Shown here: in pieces, positions 55,727-63,862 of the stretch
Layout of the letters: each line of letters starts with the position of its first letter
Position numbering within the stretch: the stretch's first letter is position 1
Assembly (NCBI RefSeq): GCF_001536285.1
Contig: NZ_FAOZ01000010.1
Span: 62,001 to 126,000, forward strand
Reading direction: 5' to 3'
Source: Parafrankia irregularis
GTDB lineage: Bacteria; Actinomycetota; Actinomycetes; Frankiales; Frankiaceae
DNA length: 64,000 bases
Translations under genes and position numbers: made by a program
The notes under the pieces: model-generated
The model's database searches: none
What the model was told of the DNA's origin: nothing
Seen by the model: only the letters and a program-made list of their open reading frames with translations

Positions 55727-56662
55727 ATGACGGTGTCGAGCCACCATGGGCCCGTGATCAGGATTTCAGGGCCCAGAGGTCAGCAGCAGGACGACAGCGC
55801 CGGTACCGGCCCCGGCCTGCCCCGCCGCAGTCTCCGCCTGGTCCGGTCGCGGCCCCGCGGTCCAGTGACGGCGGCCGTCGCCTGCGTCCTGCTGTTGGGG
55901 GCTCCGCTGGCGCTGGTCACCGGCTGCCAGCCGAGCAGCGGCAGCGGCGGCAGCGGGAAGAGCACCGGCACCCACACTCATGCCAGTACGCGCACGACAC
56001 CGCGGGACAAACCACCAGCCGTGCCGGCGGGACAGCCGAACTCCCCCACCACCCGGGCACCGGGCGGGTCGTCGGCCTACCGGATCACCATCAGGAACGA
56101 GCGGGGGGCGATCGAGCCGAGCGCCAGCTACACCGCGCAGGTGCCGGTGCTGGCCGGCCCCGACGCGACGGTCGTGCGCCGGGTGAACGCGGCCATCGCC
56201 GCGTACGTCGACCAGGAGAAGGCCCACACCGCCCATGAGACCCTCACCCTGACAGCCGGCGATCCGCATGTGGGCACGCGGGTGCTGGCCCTCTCCTTCG
56301 GCGGCGACCGCTACCCACCCGGCGCGGCGCACCCCAGCGAGCTCGCCAGTGGCCTGGTCTTCGACCTGCGCACCGGTGACCGCGTCACCATCGAGGACGT
56401 CTTCACCTCCACCGACGCGGGCCTGCGCCGGCTGGAGCCGGTCGTCCGGGCCGAGCTGGAGCGGCGGTTCCCGGACGGCCCGACGGGCGGGGTCACCGAT
56501 CCGCTGCCGGCCAACTACCAGCAGTTCGTGGTGAACCCGAAGGGCCTGGTGGTGATCGTGACGGAGCTGCCGTACGTGCTCGGGCCGCAGAGCGTCCTCG
56601 TCCCGTGGAACAGCCTCGACGGCCTCGTCCGGCCCGAGCTCGCCGAGATCCTGCGCTCCTGA
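55727..56662 (+). CDS. Lipoprotein with DUF3298-like domain
   Basis: Protein of 311 residues (ATG 55727; an in-frame GTG at 55754 is possible). Basic n-region, hydrophobic core VTAAVACVLLLGAPLALV, lipobox VTGC. A Ser/Gly/Thr linker precedes a domain of about 190 residues: ITIRNERGAIEPSASYTAQVPVL, then GGDRYPPGAAHPSELASGLVFDLRTGDRVT, split here by family pattern as the DUF3298/RsiV C-terminal type, with the Y-P-P-G-A-A-H-P segment characteristic. RsiV proteins are anti-sigma factors that bind lysozyme, but this one has no anti-sigma region. Not clearly part of the preceding cluster (80-bp gap). Confidence 0.75.
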   Translation: MTVSSHHGPVIRISGPRGQQQDDSAGTGPGLPRRSLRLVRSRPRGPVTAAVACVLLLGAPLALVTGCQPSSGSGGSGKSTGTHTHASTRTTPRDKPPAVPAGQPNSPTTRAPGGSSAYRITIRNERGAIEPSASYTAQVPVLAGPDATVVRRVNAAIAAYVDQEKAHTAHETLTLTAGDPHVGTRVLALSFGGDRYPPGAAHPSELASGLVFDLRTGDRVTIEDVFTSTDAGLRRLEPVVRAELERRFPDGPTGGVTDPLPANYQQFVVNPKGLVVIVTELPYVLGPQSVLVPWNSLDGLVRPELAEILRS

Positions 56663-56732
56663 GCACCTGCGCTCGTGAGCACCTGAGCACCCGCGAGCGC
56701 TCCTGAGCCGAGATGCCGCGCTCTCGCGGGGA

Positions 56733-57788
56733 ATGCCTCCAGGCGGGGCGGGATTGACACTACGAGTGAGCGACGTCGACGAATCCCTTCCGCTGGCCGT
56801 GCTCGACTTCGTGGGGATCGAGCACGGCGAGAGCCCGGCTGCCGCGATCGCGGGTGCGGTGAGCATCGCGCAGACCGTCGAGGCGGCCGGATACCGGCGG
56901 TACTGGGTCTCCGAACACCACAACATGCACAGCCTGGCCTGCAGCGCCCCGGAGCTGCTGACCGCGCATGTCGGGGCGCTCACCTCCCGGATCAGGGTCG
57001 GCGCCGCCGGGATCATGCTGCCGAACCACACGTCGTTCAAGGTCGCGGAGCTGTTCCGGACGCTGGTGGCGATGTATCCCGGGCGCATCGATCTGGCGCT
57101 CGGCCGGGCGCCGGGCACCGACCCGCTGACCGCGCACGTGCTGCGCCGGGGTGGCGGCGCCGACGCCGGCGCGGAGTTCCCCCACCAGGTCGGTGAGCTG
57201 CTGGCGTTCCTCGGCGACGGCTTCCCGTCCAATCATCCGTACGCGCGGCTGGTCGCCGCGCCGGTGGTCGACGAGCGGCCCGAGCTGTTCGTGCTGGGCT
57301 CCAGCCCGTACGGACCGCGGTTCGCGGCCGTCAACGGCCTGAGCGCGGTGTTCGCCCATCACATGAGCCCCGAGCTGGCGTTCGACGCGCTACGCGCCTA
57401 CCGGCGTGAGTTCACCGCCCGCGGCGGCGGCAGCGACAGGCCGTACTCGGCGATGTCCGTGCTCGCCTTCGCCAGCGAGGACGAGGAGGCCACGCTGGAC
57501 TTCGAGGCGGCATGGACCCTCACCATCCAGAACATCAGCCGCGGTGTCCGGGAACCGCTGCGTCCCGAGGACGTCCACGGCTTCGCCCGCTCCGAGCGGT
57601 TCCGGGCGGCACGGCGCGACGACGGGCGGATGGTCACCGGGGAGCCGAAGGCCGTCGCCGCCCGCCTGTTGGAGATGAAGCAGCAGGCCCAGGCCGACGA
57701 GATCGTCGTCGTCACCCCGAGCCTGGACCGGGCCCGGCGCCAGGCCAGTTTCACCGCGCTCGCCGAAGCCTGGCGCAGCGCGGCCTAG
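56733..57788 (+). CDS. LLM-class flavin-dependent oxidoreductase
   Basis: Luciferase-like monooxygenase of 351 residues with the single-domain MsnO8-type layout: LAVLDFVGIEHGES at the first strand, YWVSEHHNM with the conserved EHH, VGAAGIMLPNH, GRIDLALGRAPGTD, and a C-terminal TGEPKAVAARLLEM. It would use reduced FMN (or F420) to oxidise an unknown substrate. ATG at 56733 is adopted; an in-frame GTG at 56766 is closer to the usual family N-terminus and is possible. Monocistronic; its stop lies in the palindrome cluster at 57781. Confidence 0.9.
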   Translation: MPPGGAGLTLRVSDVDESLPLAVLDFVGIEHGESPAAAIAGAVSIAQTVEAAGYRRYWVSEHHNMHSLACSAPELLTAHVGALTSRIRVGAAGIMLPNHTSFKVAELFRTLVAMYPGRIDLALGRAPGTDPLTAHVLRRGGGADAGAEFPHQVGELLAFLGDGFPSNHPYARLVAAPVVDERPELFVLGSSPYGPRFAAVNGLSAVFAHHMSPELAFDALRAYRREFTARGGGSDRPYSAMSVLAFASEDEEATLDFEAAWTLTIQNISRGVREPLRPEDVHGFARSERFRAARRDDGRMVTGEPKAVAARLLEMKQQAQADEIVVVTPSLDRARRQASFTALAEAWRSAA

Positions 57789-57870
57789 CCTAGGCCGGTT
57801 CTGGGCCTGGGCAGGTTCTGCGCGGTTCCGCGGAACCGGGCAGGTTCTCCGCGGTTCCGCGGAACCGCGG
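57781..57870. repeat. Three palindromes and a 29-bp tandem duplication
   Basis: CGGCCTAG-C-CTAGGCCG (57781-57797, spanning the preceding stop codon); CGGTTCCGCGGAACCG (57823-57838); and a 22-bp perfect palindrome (57849-57870) whose core is the same 16-mer. The second and third arise because a 29-bp unit (57809-57837) is tandemly duplicated at 57838-57866 with one mismatch. Located in the 207-bp gap before 57996. May act as terminator or repeat element. Confidence 0.85.
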
Positions 57871-57995
57871 AACCGCCCTGCGCCCAGCCCCGCCGGTGGC
57901 GCGGCTGTCTTGCGCCACCCGGCAGCGGGAAGTTCACACAGTGGCAGGCTGGCGCGGCGGCAAGCTGACGCAGGGACACCGGAGGGGATGTCGGG

Positions 57996-58424
57996 ATGGC
58001 CGAGGCAAACGACTGGAACGCGCAGATCATCGCCGAGTTCCGGGCGAACGCGGGGCAGGTCGGGGGGAACTTCTCGGGCGCCCCGATGGTGCTGGTGCAC
58101 CACCGGGGCCGCAGGAGCGGCCGCGAATACGTCAATCCGATGATGTACCTGGCGGACGACACCGATACCAACACGATCTACGTGTTCGCGTCCAAGGCCG
58201 GCGCACCGTCGAATCCGGACTGGTACTACAACCTGACGTCCGCCGGTGCGACGACCATCGAGCGCGGCGCCGAGACGTACCAGGTCGGCATCCGGGAGCT
58301 CACCGGCACCGAGCGCGACCAGGTGTACGCCGAGCAGGCGCGCCGCTACCCGGGGTTCGCGGAGTACGAGACGAAGGCCGCGGGCGTCCGGACGATCCCG
58401 GTGCTCGCCCTGCAACGCTCCTGA
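57996..58424 (+). CDS. Deazaflavin (F420)-dependent nitroreductase-family protein
   Basis: Protein of 142 residues of the Ddn/FDOR-A split-barrel family. Landmarks: IIAEFRANAGQVGGNFSGAPMVLVHHRGRRSG is the family's first block (quoted by parts: EFRANAG, LLVHHRGRRSG type), VNPMMYLAD, VFASKAGAPSNPDWYYNL with the cofactor-binding S-K-x-G-x-x-x-x-P-x-W-Y-x-N motif, and ETYQVGIRELT. It is expected to use F420 to reduce an unknown substrate. ATG at 57996 preceded by GGAGGGGATGTCGGG. Convergent with the methyltransferase across a GC palindrome. Confidence 0.92.
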   Translation: MAEANDWNAQIIAEFRANAGQVGGNFSGAPMVLVHHRGRRSGREYVNPMMYLADDTDTNTIYVFASKAGAPSNPDWYYNLTSAGATTIERGAETYQVGIRELTGTERDQVYAEQARRYPGFAEYETKAAGVRTIPVLALQRS

Positions 58425-58444
58425 TCGAGGCGCACTCCCGGATA

Positions 58445-58468
58445 CCCCGGGGCCCCGGGGCCCCGGGG
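58445..58468. terminator. Triple CCCCGGGG palindrome between convergent genes
   Basis: CCCCGGGG repeated three times without spacer, a 24-bp perfect palindrome, between stops at 58424 (+) and 58475 (-). Likely a bidirectional terminator hairpin or a slipped simple repeat. Confidence 0.6.
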
Positions 58469-58474
58469 CCACTG

Positions 58475-59404
58475 TCACTGCGGGCGGTCGGCGACGACGA
58501 CCCGGCCGCTGCGCAGTGAGTTGCGGCGGGAGGTCGGGGTGTCCAGGCGTTCGGCGATGGCGAGAAGATCCTCGTCGCGCCGGACGGTGAACCCGTGCCG
58601 GCCGAGGAGTTCGCACATCGTGGCCGCCGTCCAGTAGGAGCGCCACGGTTCGTTCACCCACATGCTGCTCCGCCGGGCCAGGGTGTGCATCATCCGGGCG
58701 ATCCACTGGCCGATCGCGATCCGGACCTGGCGGGCCTGATAGTTGATGATCAGCCGGCTGTCGGGGGCGGACAGGCCCGCGACGACGGCCATGGTCCGCT
58801 CGACCTCGGCCCGGGTGAGGTACGGGACGACTCCCTCCCAGATCCAGGTAGTCGGCGCGTCCGCGCGGTGACCGGCGGCGGCCAGGGCGCTGCCGAGCCG
58901 GTCCCGGGCGAAGTCGACGGGGACGAACCGGACCGGCTCCGCGGGCCCGGCGGGCCCGGCGGGCCGCGTGATCTCCCCGGGGCCCGTCACCCACGGCTGG
59001 CCCAGGCCGACGAGCCGCTCCCGCTTGTCCCGCTGGGACGCCGGATGGTCGACCTCGAACACGACGCTGCCCGCGAGCTCCGGCATCCGCCAGGCTCGAT
59101 CGTCCAGGCCCGCGCCGAGCAGCACGACCTGCGGGGACGGATGGTCGCGCAGCGCGTCGTCGATCGCGATCACCCGCGGCACGATGATCGTGGCGCAGGC
59201 CCGCACCGACTCGTAGTCGATGCGGTCGGGCAGGCTGGCGGGCGGTTTGCCGGCACGCACCTGCTCGACCGTTCGCCGCTCCTCGCCGCGCAGCAGGTGT
59301 GCCGCGAGCGGGTCGGCGAAGCGGCCGGTGGCGGTCAGCCCGTCCGCGACCGCTCTGCCCTGGCAGACGAGCACCGCCGTGCGACTGCCCCCGGCCGCCT
59401 TCAT
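58475..59404 (-). CDS. SAM-dependent methyltransferase (PPM1/TIGR00027 family)
   Basis: Protein of 309 residues from the ATG at 59404. Family landmarks: RFADPLAAHLL, RIDYESVRACATIIVPRVIAIDD, split as R-x-x-x-x-D near the start of the fold, then the SAM site VVLLGAGLDDRAWRM, FEVDHPASQRDKRERL with the acidic ribose-binding residue, VPVDFA, and WEGVVPYLT. This group methylates carboxyl or hydroxyl groups, often in natural-product pathways, but its substrates are rarely known. The start is placed after the Arg/Gly/Trp-rich upstream frame, which is a 16-bp repeat and not coding. Convergent with the deazaflavin gene. Confidence 0.87.
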   Translation of the reverse strand: MKAAGGSRTAVLVCQGRAVADGLTATGRFADPLAAHLLRGEERRTVEQVRAGKPPASLPDRIDYESVRACATIIVPRVIAIDDALRDHPSPQVVLLGAGLDDRAWRMPELAGSVVFEVDHPASQRDKRERLVGLGQPWVTGPGEITRPAGPAGPAEPVRFVPVDFARDRLGSALAAAGHRADAPTTWIWEGVVPYLTRAEVERTMAVVAGLSAPDSRLIINYQARQVRIAIGQWIARMMHTLARRSSMWVNEPWRSYWTAATMCELLGRHGFTVRRDEDLLAIAERLDTPTSRRNSLRSGRVVVADRPQ

Positions 59405-59451
59405 CCCGCACCACCATTCGACTCGTCCCGCCGCAGGCCCGCCTGGCCGCC

Positions 59452-59499
59452 CGACCGCCAGGCCACCCGACCGCCAGGCCACCCGACCGCCAGGCCACC
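59452..59499. repeat. 16-bp tandem repeat, 3 exact copies
   Basis: CGACCGCCAGGCCACC three times, with degenerate copies on both flanks. It lies 48 bp upstream of the methyltransferase start (- strand), in the gap before the P450 stop. Confidence 0.85.
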
Positions 59500-59633
59500 C
59501 GACCGACCGCCCGCCGCCGTGCCGGCCCTCCGTCGCGCCGCCCGCACGGCAACCGGGCAGACCTCCATCACGCGCCAGACCCGCGCCCCCGTCAACTCGG
59601 CGAACCCCGGCGGCAGGGCGCGGCATCCGCAGG

Positions 59634-60827
59634 CTAGCCGATCGTGATCGGGAGCGACTCCCAGCCGCGGACGGTCGAGGTCTGGGCGAGCTTCGCGGTC
59701 TCCCAGTCGACGTCCCAGGACGGGAAGCGGCGCAGGATCTCCTCCATCGCCACCCGGCCCTCGAGCCGGGCGAGCGCCGCGCCCAGGCAGTAGTGCGCGC
59801 CGAGCCCGAAGGTGAGCTGGTTACCCATCCGGCGGTGCAGGTCGAGGCGGTCCGCGTCGGGGTACCGGGACTCGTCCCGGTTCGCGGAGCCGACGATGAA
59901 CAGGATGGCGCTGCCGGCGGGAACCGTCCGGCCGTGGAACTCGACGTCCCGCGTGACGTACCGGCCGATGAAGGGGCCCGGCGGCTCGAGGCGCAGGATC
60001 TCCTCGATCGCGGCCGGGACCAGCGACGGATCGGCGACGATCTCCGCGCGCTGCTCGGGGTTCCTGGCGAGCGTGGCGCCGATCCAGCCGACCAGGCGAC
60101 CGGTCGTCTCGTTGCCCGCGCCGGCGACGACGGTGGTGTAGGTGATCACCTCGTCCCGGGTGAGGGTCCGCACCGTGCCGTTCTCGTCCTCGAACTCGGT
60201 GTACAGCAGGTCGGTCATCAGGTCGGTCGACGGGTTGTCACGCCGCCAGTCGATGTACTCGGCGAACGCCTCGTTGCTGAGGATCGCGCCGCCCTTGAAG
60301 TCCATCTGGCCGCCGGCCTCCGTGCGCAGGCTCTCGTCGGCGGTGTCGCGCAGCGCTTCCTGATCGGTCTCGGGGATGCCGAGCAGCATGCCGATGACGC
60401 GCATCGGCAGCTCGGTGCCCACCGCGGCCATCAGGTCGAAGCTGCCGGCGCCGACCAGCGGGTCGAGCGTGCGCTCGCAGTAGGCCCGGACCTTCGCCTC
60501 TAGCTCGCTGATCCGGCGCGGGGTGAAGACCCGGGCGAGCAGCTTGCGGTGGATGTCGTGGGCGGGCGGGTCCTCGAAGATGAGCGTGCCAGGCGGGATC
60601 TCGATGCCCGACTTGATCAGTTCCAGGATGCCGCCGCGCGCCGACGAGAACGTCTGCCAGTCGGGCAGCCCGCGCTCGCAGTCGACGTACCGGCTGACCG
60701 CGTAGAAGTCGTATTCCGCGTTGTAGTAGAGCGGTGCCTCCTCCCGCAGCCGGCGGTAGACCGGGTACGGGTCGGAGACCAGTGACGGGTCATAGGGATC
60801 CCAGTGGACCGCGCTGTCGGTGCTCAA
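59634..60827 (-). CDS. Cytochrome P450 (class I bacterial type)
   Basis: Protein of 397 residues, normal for soluble bacterial P450s. I-helix AGAGNETTGR, K-helix EEILRLEP, and heme loop FGLGAHYCLG with thiolate C347. I chose the TTG at 60827 because AGAGAGG stands seven bases before it and the protein then starts LSTDSAVHWDPYDP, the usual N-terminus; the longer open frame upstream is Arg-rich and non-coding. It is the last gene of a - strand series with a dehydrogenase and a TetR regulator upstream. Resembles steroid/terpene-type catabolic P450s (CYP107/125-like in general form), but the substrate is unassigned. Confidence 0.92.
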   Translation of the reverse strand: MSTDSAVHWDPYDPSLVSDPYPVYRRLREEAPLYYNAEYDFYAVSRYVDCERGLPDWQTFSSARGGILELIKSGIEIPPGTLIFEDPPAHDIHRKLLARVFTPRRISELEAKVRAYCERTLDPLVGAGSFDLMAAVGTELPMRVIGMLLGIPETDQEALRDTADESLRTEAGGQMDFKGGAILSNEAFAEYIDWRRDNPSTDLMTDLLYTEFEDENGTVRTLTRDEVITYTTVVAGAGNETTGRLVGWIGATLARNPEQRAEIVADPSLVPAAIEEILRLEPPGPFIGRYVTRDVEFHGRTVPAGSAILFIVGSANRDESRYPDADRLDLHRRMGNQLTFGLGAHYCLGAALARLEGRVAMEEILRRFPSWDVDWETAKLAQTSTVRGWESLPITIG

Positions 60828-61035
60828 GGTTCGTCCTCTCTGCGACGGGATCTGCCGCGTGCGCCGTCTCGCCCTCTCACCGCGGCTGGGCGGCCGGGCG
60901 GGGCCGGATCCGCATCGCCGCGCCACGAAACGAGCATAGCGAGATCGATGCATGAAGTCTCGCACCAATTCGGATCCCGGCGGTGCGGGAAGAGGAACAG
61001 CGGCCCGGGGGGACTTGCCTGGCAGGTCGAAGGAC

Positions 61036-61770
61036 TCAGATCGCGGGCCGGCCCGCTCCGGCCGCGATCGTCGCGCCCGTGATGAACCGGGCACGGTCGG
61101 AGGCAAGGAAAACGACCGTCTCGGCGATCTCGCGAGGTGTGGCGAGCCGGCCGAGCAGGGTGTTGCGCGCGAGCCGGTCGAGGCCGTCCGCGCTGGTGGC
61201 CGCGACCAGTGCGTCGGTGCCGGTCGGTCCGGGCACGACGGTGTTCACGCGGACGCCCGCCGGGCCGAACTCGGTCGCCCAGGCACGGCTCAGCGACTCC
61301 AGTGCGGCCTTGGTCGCCCCGTAGGCGGAGAAGCCGGGCATGCCGACCCGCGCCGCCAGAGTGCTGATGTTGACGATGCTGCCCGTGCCATTCTCGACCA
61401 TCGTGGGCACCAGCGCGGCGGTGAGAAGGTAGGGCGCGCGGACGTTGATGGCGAGCGCCGCGTCCAACGACTCGACGTCCTGCGACACCGTCGGCGCGCC
61501 GGGAATCGCGGCCGCGTTGTTGACCAGGATCTCGACGGGGCCCGCGAGCGACGCGAGGCGGTGCGGCCCGGCCGGGTCGGCCAGGTCTGCCGCGACGAAC
61601 CGGGCCGACCCACCCGCCGCCGCGATCTCCGCGACGAGGTCGGCTCCACGGGCGGCGTCACGGCCAGTGACGACGACCCGAGCCCCGGCCGCGGCCATCA
61701 GCCTGGCTGTCTCCCGCCCGATGCCTCCGGTGGAGCCCGTGATCAGGGCGGTCTTTCCGGCAAGTTCCAT
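61036..61770 (-). CDS. Short-chain dehydrogenase/reductase
   Basis: Protein of 244 residues, FabG-like. TGSTGGIG at 11-18, NNAAAIPG, catalytic Ser in NISTLAARVG and YGATK near residue 150, and C-terminal VVFLASDRARFITGATI. NADP-type Rossmann with VTGRD after strand 2. ATG at 61770 begins MELAGKTALITG with no extension. It shares orientation with the P450 (208 bp downstream) and the TetR gene (126 bp upstream). It probably oxidises or reduces an intermediate of the P450's pathway; inferred from proximity only. Confidence 0.9.
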   Translation of the reverse strand: MELAGKTALITGSTGGIGRETARLMAAAGARVVVTGRDAARGADLVAEIAAAGGSARFVAADLADPAGPHRLASLAGPVEILVNNAAAIPGAPTVSQDVESLDAALAINVRAPYLLTAALVPTMVENGTGSIVNISTLAARVGMPGFSAYGATKAALESLSRAWATEFGPAGVRVNTVVPGPTGTDALVAATSADGLDRLARNTLLGRLATPREIAETVVFLASDRARFITGATIAAGAGRPAI

Positions 61771-61896
61771 GACGACTTCCTATCGGAAGCGGTCAGGCCG
61801 GCGCGTCCTGCGTCATCCACGGCCCGTCCACCACAGCCAGCCGGAGTCGTCACCACTCCGCCCTCGGCCGCCGTCCACCCGCGCGCCGGGCTGCCC

Positions 61897-62706
61897 TCAC
61901 CCGCTGCCCGCGGAACTCGCCTCGCCCGGCCCGCCGTCAGGCTCGCCGCCAGGACCGTCGCCGGCTCGGACCGCCGCGCCCAGCGTCGCGATCACCCAGT
62001 TCACGGCGCGGGTGGCACGTTCGGGATCCAGCTTCCAGGTCACCGTCAGCCGCTCGTAGGACGGGACGTTCCAGAAGACGTCCAGCATCGCGGCGGCCAG
62101 CTCGGCCTCCTCGTCCGGCCAGTCCACGGCGGCGTCGGAGACGGCGGCGATGAGCGCGCGGCGCCGGCGTTCGTCGATGTCGGCGAAGGTCGGATCCTCC
62201 GGCGGCGGCTGGGCCACCGGGAAGGAGGACAGGTAGGCGAACATCCGCCCGACGACGTCGCCGAACTCCTCCAGCCGGAGCCCTTCGAGGTCGACCCCGG
62301 CCTCCTGCTCCAGGCGACGCATCACCGCGTCGCGCAGGCGCCGTTCGTTGGAGAAGTAGCGGTACACGGTGCTCTCGTTCACCTGGGCGCGGCGCGCCAC
62401 CGCCCGGATGGTGAGGGCTCCCCAGTCCCAGGTCGGAAAACCGTGGACCATCTCGGTCGCCGCGGCCAGGATGCGATCCCGCGTCACCGCGGCCTGCTGG
62501 CGGCGCAGCGGGCTCTCGTAGTGACGGCGACCGCCCGCGCCCCGGGCCCCCTCCGCCCGCTGCTCTGCCGACTGCTCCGCCGGCTGCTCCGACGGCTGCT
62601 CTGCCGACTGCTCCGACGGCTGCTCTGCCGGCTGTTCCGACGGCCGTTCTGCCTCAGGCCCATCCACGGTCAACGACCACCAGATCCTTCCGCGGCGTCG
62701 CGTCAC
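61897..62706 (-). CDS. TetR-family regulator with EQ-repeat tail
   Basis: Protein of 269 residues. The HTH (DRILAAATEMVHGF to NESTVYRYFSNERRLRDAV) starts only near residue 76; the preceding region is an unusual tail made of eight PSEQ/PAEQ/SAEQ tetrapeptides, from a 12-bp tandem array. The ligand-binding half is typical, with WDWPDEE-like acidic segments and a Gly/Pro/Ser-rich end. Start at GTG 62706 is provisional: the GTG at 62667 is also possible. It likely controls the adjacent dehydrogenase and P450. Confidence 0.87.
   Translation of the reverse strand: MTRRRGRIWWSLTVDGPEAERPSEQPAEQPSEQSAEQPSEQPAEQSAEQRAEGARGAGGRRHYESPLRRQQAAVTRDRILAAATEMVHGFPTWDWGALTIRAVARRAQVNESTVYRYFSNERRLRDAVMRRLEQEAGVDLEGLRLEEFGDVVGRMFAYLSSFPVAQPPPEDPTFADIDERRRRALIAAVSDAAVDWPDEEAELAAAMLDVFWNVPSYERLTVTWKLDPERATRAVNWVIATLGAAVRAGDGPGGEPDGGPGEASSAGSG
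62560..62655. repeat. 12-bp tandem array, 8 copies, in the TetR gene
   Basis: Units such as CTGCTCCGACGG and CTGCTCTGCCGA, eight copies, encoding the (P/S)(A/S)EQ tail on the - strand. Confidence 0.88.
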
Positions 62707-62800
62707 CGGCCGATGCCGGTCGAACCCGTACGCGGCTTCCTGCCATCGGAGGAGATGATGCCGGATCGGCCGCGGTGCGCGCGCATCCCTGCAGGTGAGA

Positions 62801-63862
62801 TCACGGCTGGCCGGCTGCCTCCGCGTCGAGGTCGCGGAACGCCGTCGCGTAGCGCCCCACCAGTGCCAGGGAGACGTCGTGGCGCTGCCAGCCGTCGGTG
62901 CCCAGCGTCGACAGCCAGATCGCGAGGCCGTAGGCGGCGCTGGCCCGGTAGCCGCGCCAGGCCGACTCCCAGGACGGACGGGCGTCCGCCGGCAGGTCGA
63001 GCGCGTCGAGGTAATGCCGCAGCAGGTCGGTCTCGTGGTCCCGCCGGTCCGGCGTCGTCAGCGCGCCCATCAGGAAGTAGCCGACGTCCTGGGACCAGCC
63101 ACCGCGCCGGACGACCTGCCAGTCGAGGAAGCCCACGTCGTCACCGGGCAGGACGTAGGTGTTGCCGATGTGGGCGTCGGCGTGCAGCAGGGTCGGCGTC
63201 TCCTGCCCGACCGCGGCCACGTAGCGCGCCCACAGGTCGACGATGCCGTCGGCGCCGTACCGCGCAACCTCGGCGGGGAGCTGGCCGTCGGCCCGGTCGA
63301 GGCCGGTCGGGATGCGTGATCGCAGGCCGCCGGCGAAACCGTCCGTCGGCTCCCAGGTCCGCACCCAGGCGAGAGCGGGCTGGGTCGCCGCGTCGAAGTC
63401 CCAGTAGTGGCTGTGCAGCCGGGCCAGCCCGCGCAGCCCGGCCGCGGCCTGGTCGACCGTCAGGGGACGGGTCGCGTCCCGCGGGTCGGCGCCCCGCAGC
63501 GTGACGTCCTCCATCACGAGGAGCCAGTCGAGGCCGGGGCGGTCGACCAACGCCCGGTAGACGAGCGGGTGGTCGACGGGTAAGGGAACCTCGGAGGCGA
63601 ACAGGTCCACCTCGTTGAAGAGATTCCCGTTACGGCTGTGCACCAGCCGGTGCTCGCCCTCGGCCTTCAGGAACACCCGGCGAGGGCCCGACCCGGCGGC
63701 GAAGTCCAGCTCGAACCGCGCCCGCCGGTTGGTGCCGTCGTCACGCAGAACGAGGTGGACGTCGCCGACCCGCGCGCCGGGGTGATGACGCGCGAGCGCG
63801 GCCGTCATCCACTGCGGGGTCACCTCGTCCCAGTCGGCGGGAACTGTCAACGGTTGTGACAT
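62801..63862 (-). CDS. APH/ecdysteroid-kinase-like phosphotransferase
   Basis: Protein of 353 residues of the protein-kinase-like phosphotransferase fold. Lys region VFLKAEGEHR, then LVMEDVTLRG hinge, catalytic loop LLHADAHIGNTYV (H-x-D-x-x-x-x-N) and metal-binding Asp in VGFLDWQVV. ATG at 63862 is chosen because GAGAAGGG precedes it; upstream codons are Ala/Asn-rich and unlikely. This family phosphorylates small alcohols or amino sugars, or acts on unknown substrates. It lies 94 bp upstream of the TetR gene on the same strand, the same direction as the dehydrogenase and P450. Confidence 0.88.
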   Translation of the reverse strand: MSQPLTVPADWDEVTPQWMTAALARHHPGARVGDVHLVLRDDGTNRRARFELDFAAGSGPRRVFLKAEGEHRLVHSRNGNLFNEVDLFASEVPLPVDHPLVYRALVDRPGLDWLLVMEDVTLRGADPRDATRPLTVDQAAAGLRGLARLHSHYWDFDAATQPALAWVRTWEPTDGFAGGLRSRIPTGLDRADGQLPAEVARYGADGIVDLWARYVAAVGQETPTLLHADAHIGNTYVLPGDDVGFLDWQVVRRGGWSQDVGYFLMGALTTPDRRDHETDLLRHYLDALDLPADARPSWESAWRGYRASAAYGLAIWLSTLGTDGWQRHDVSLALVGRYATAFRDLDAEAAGQP

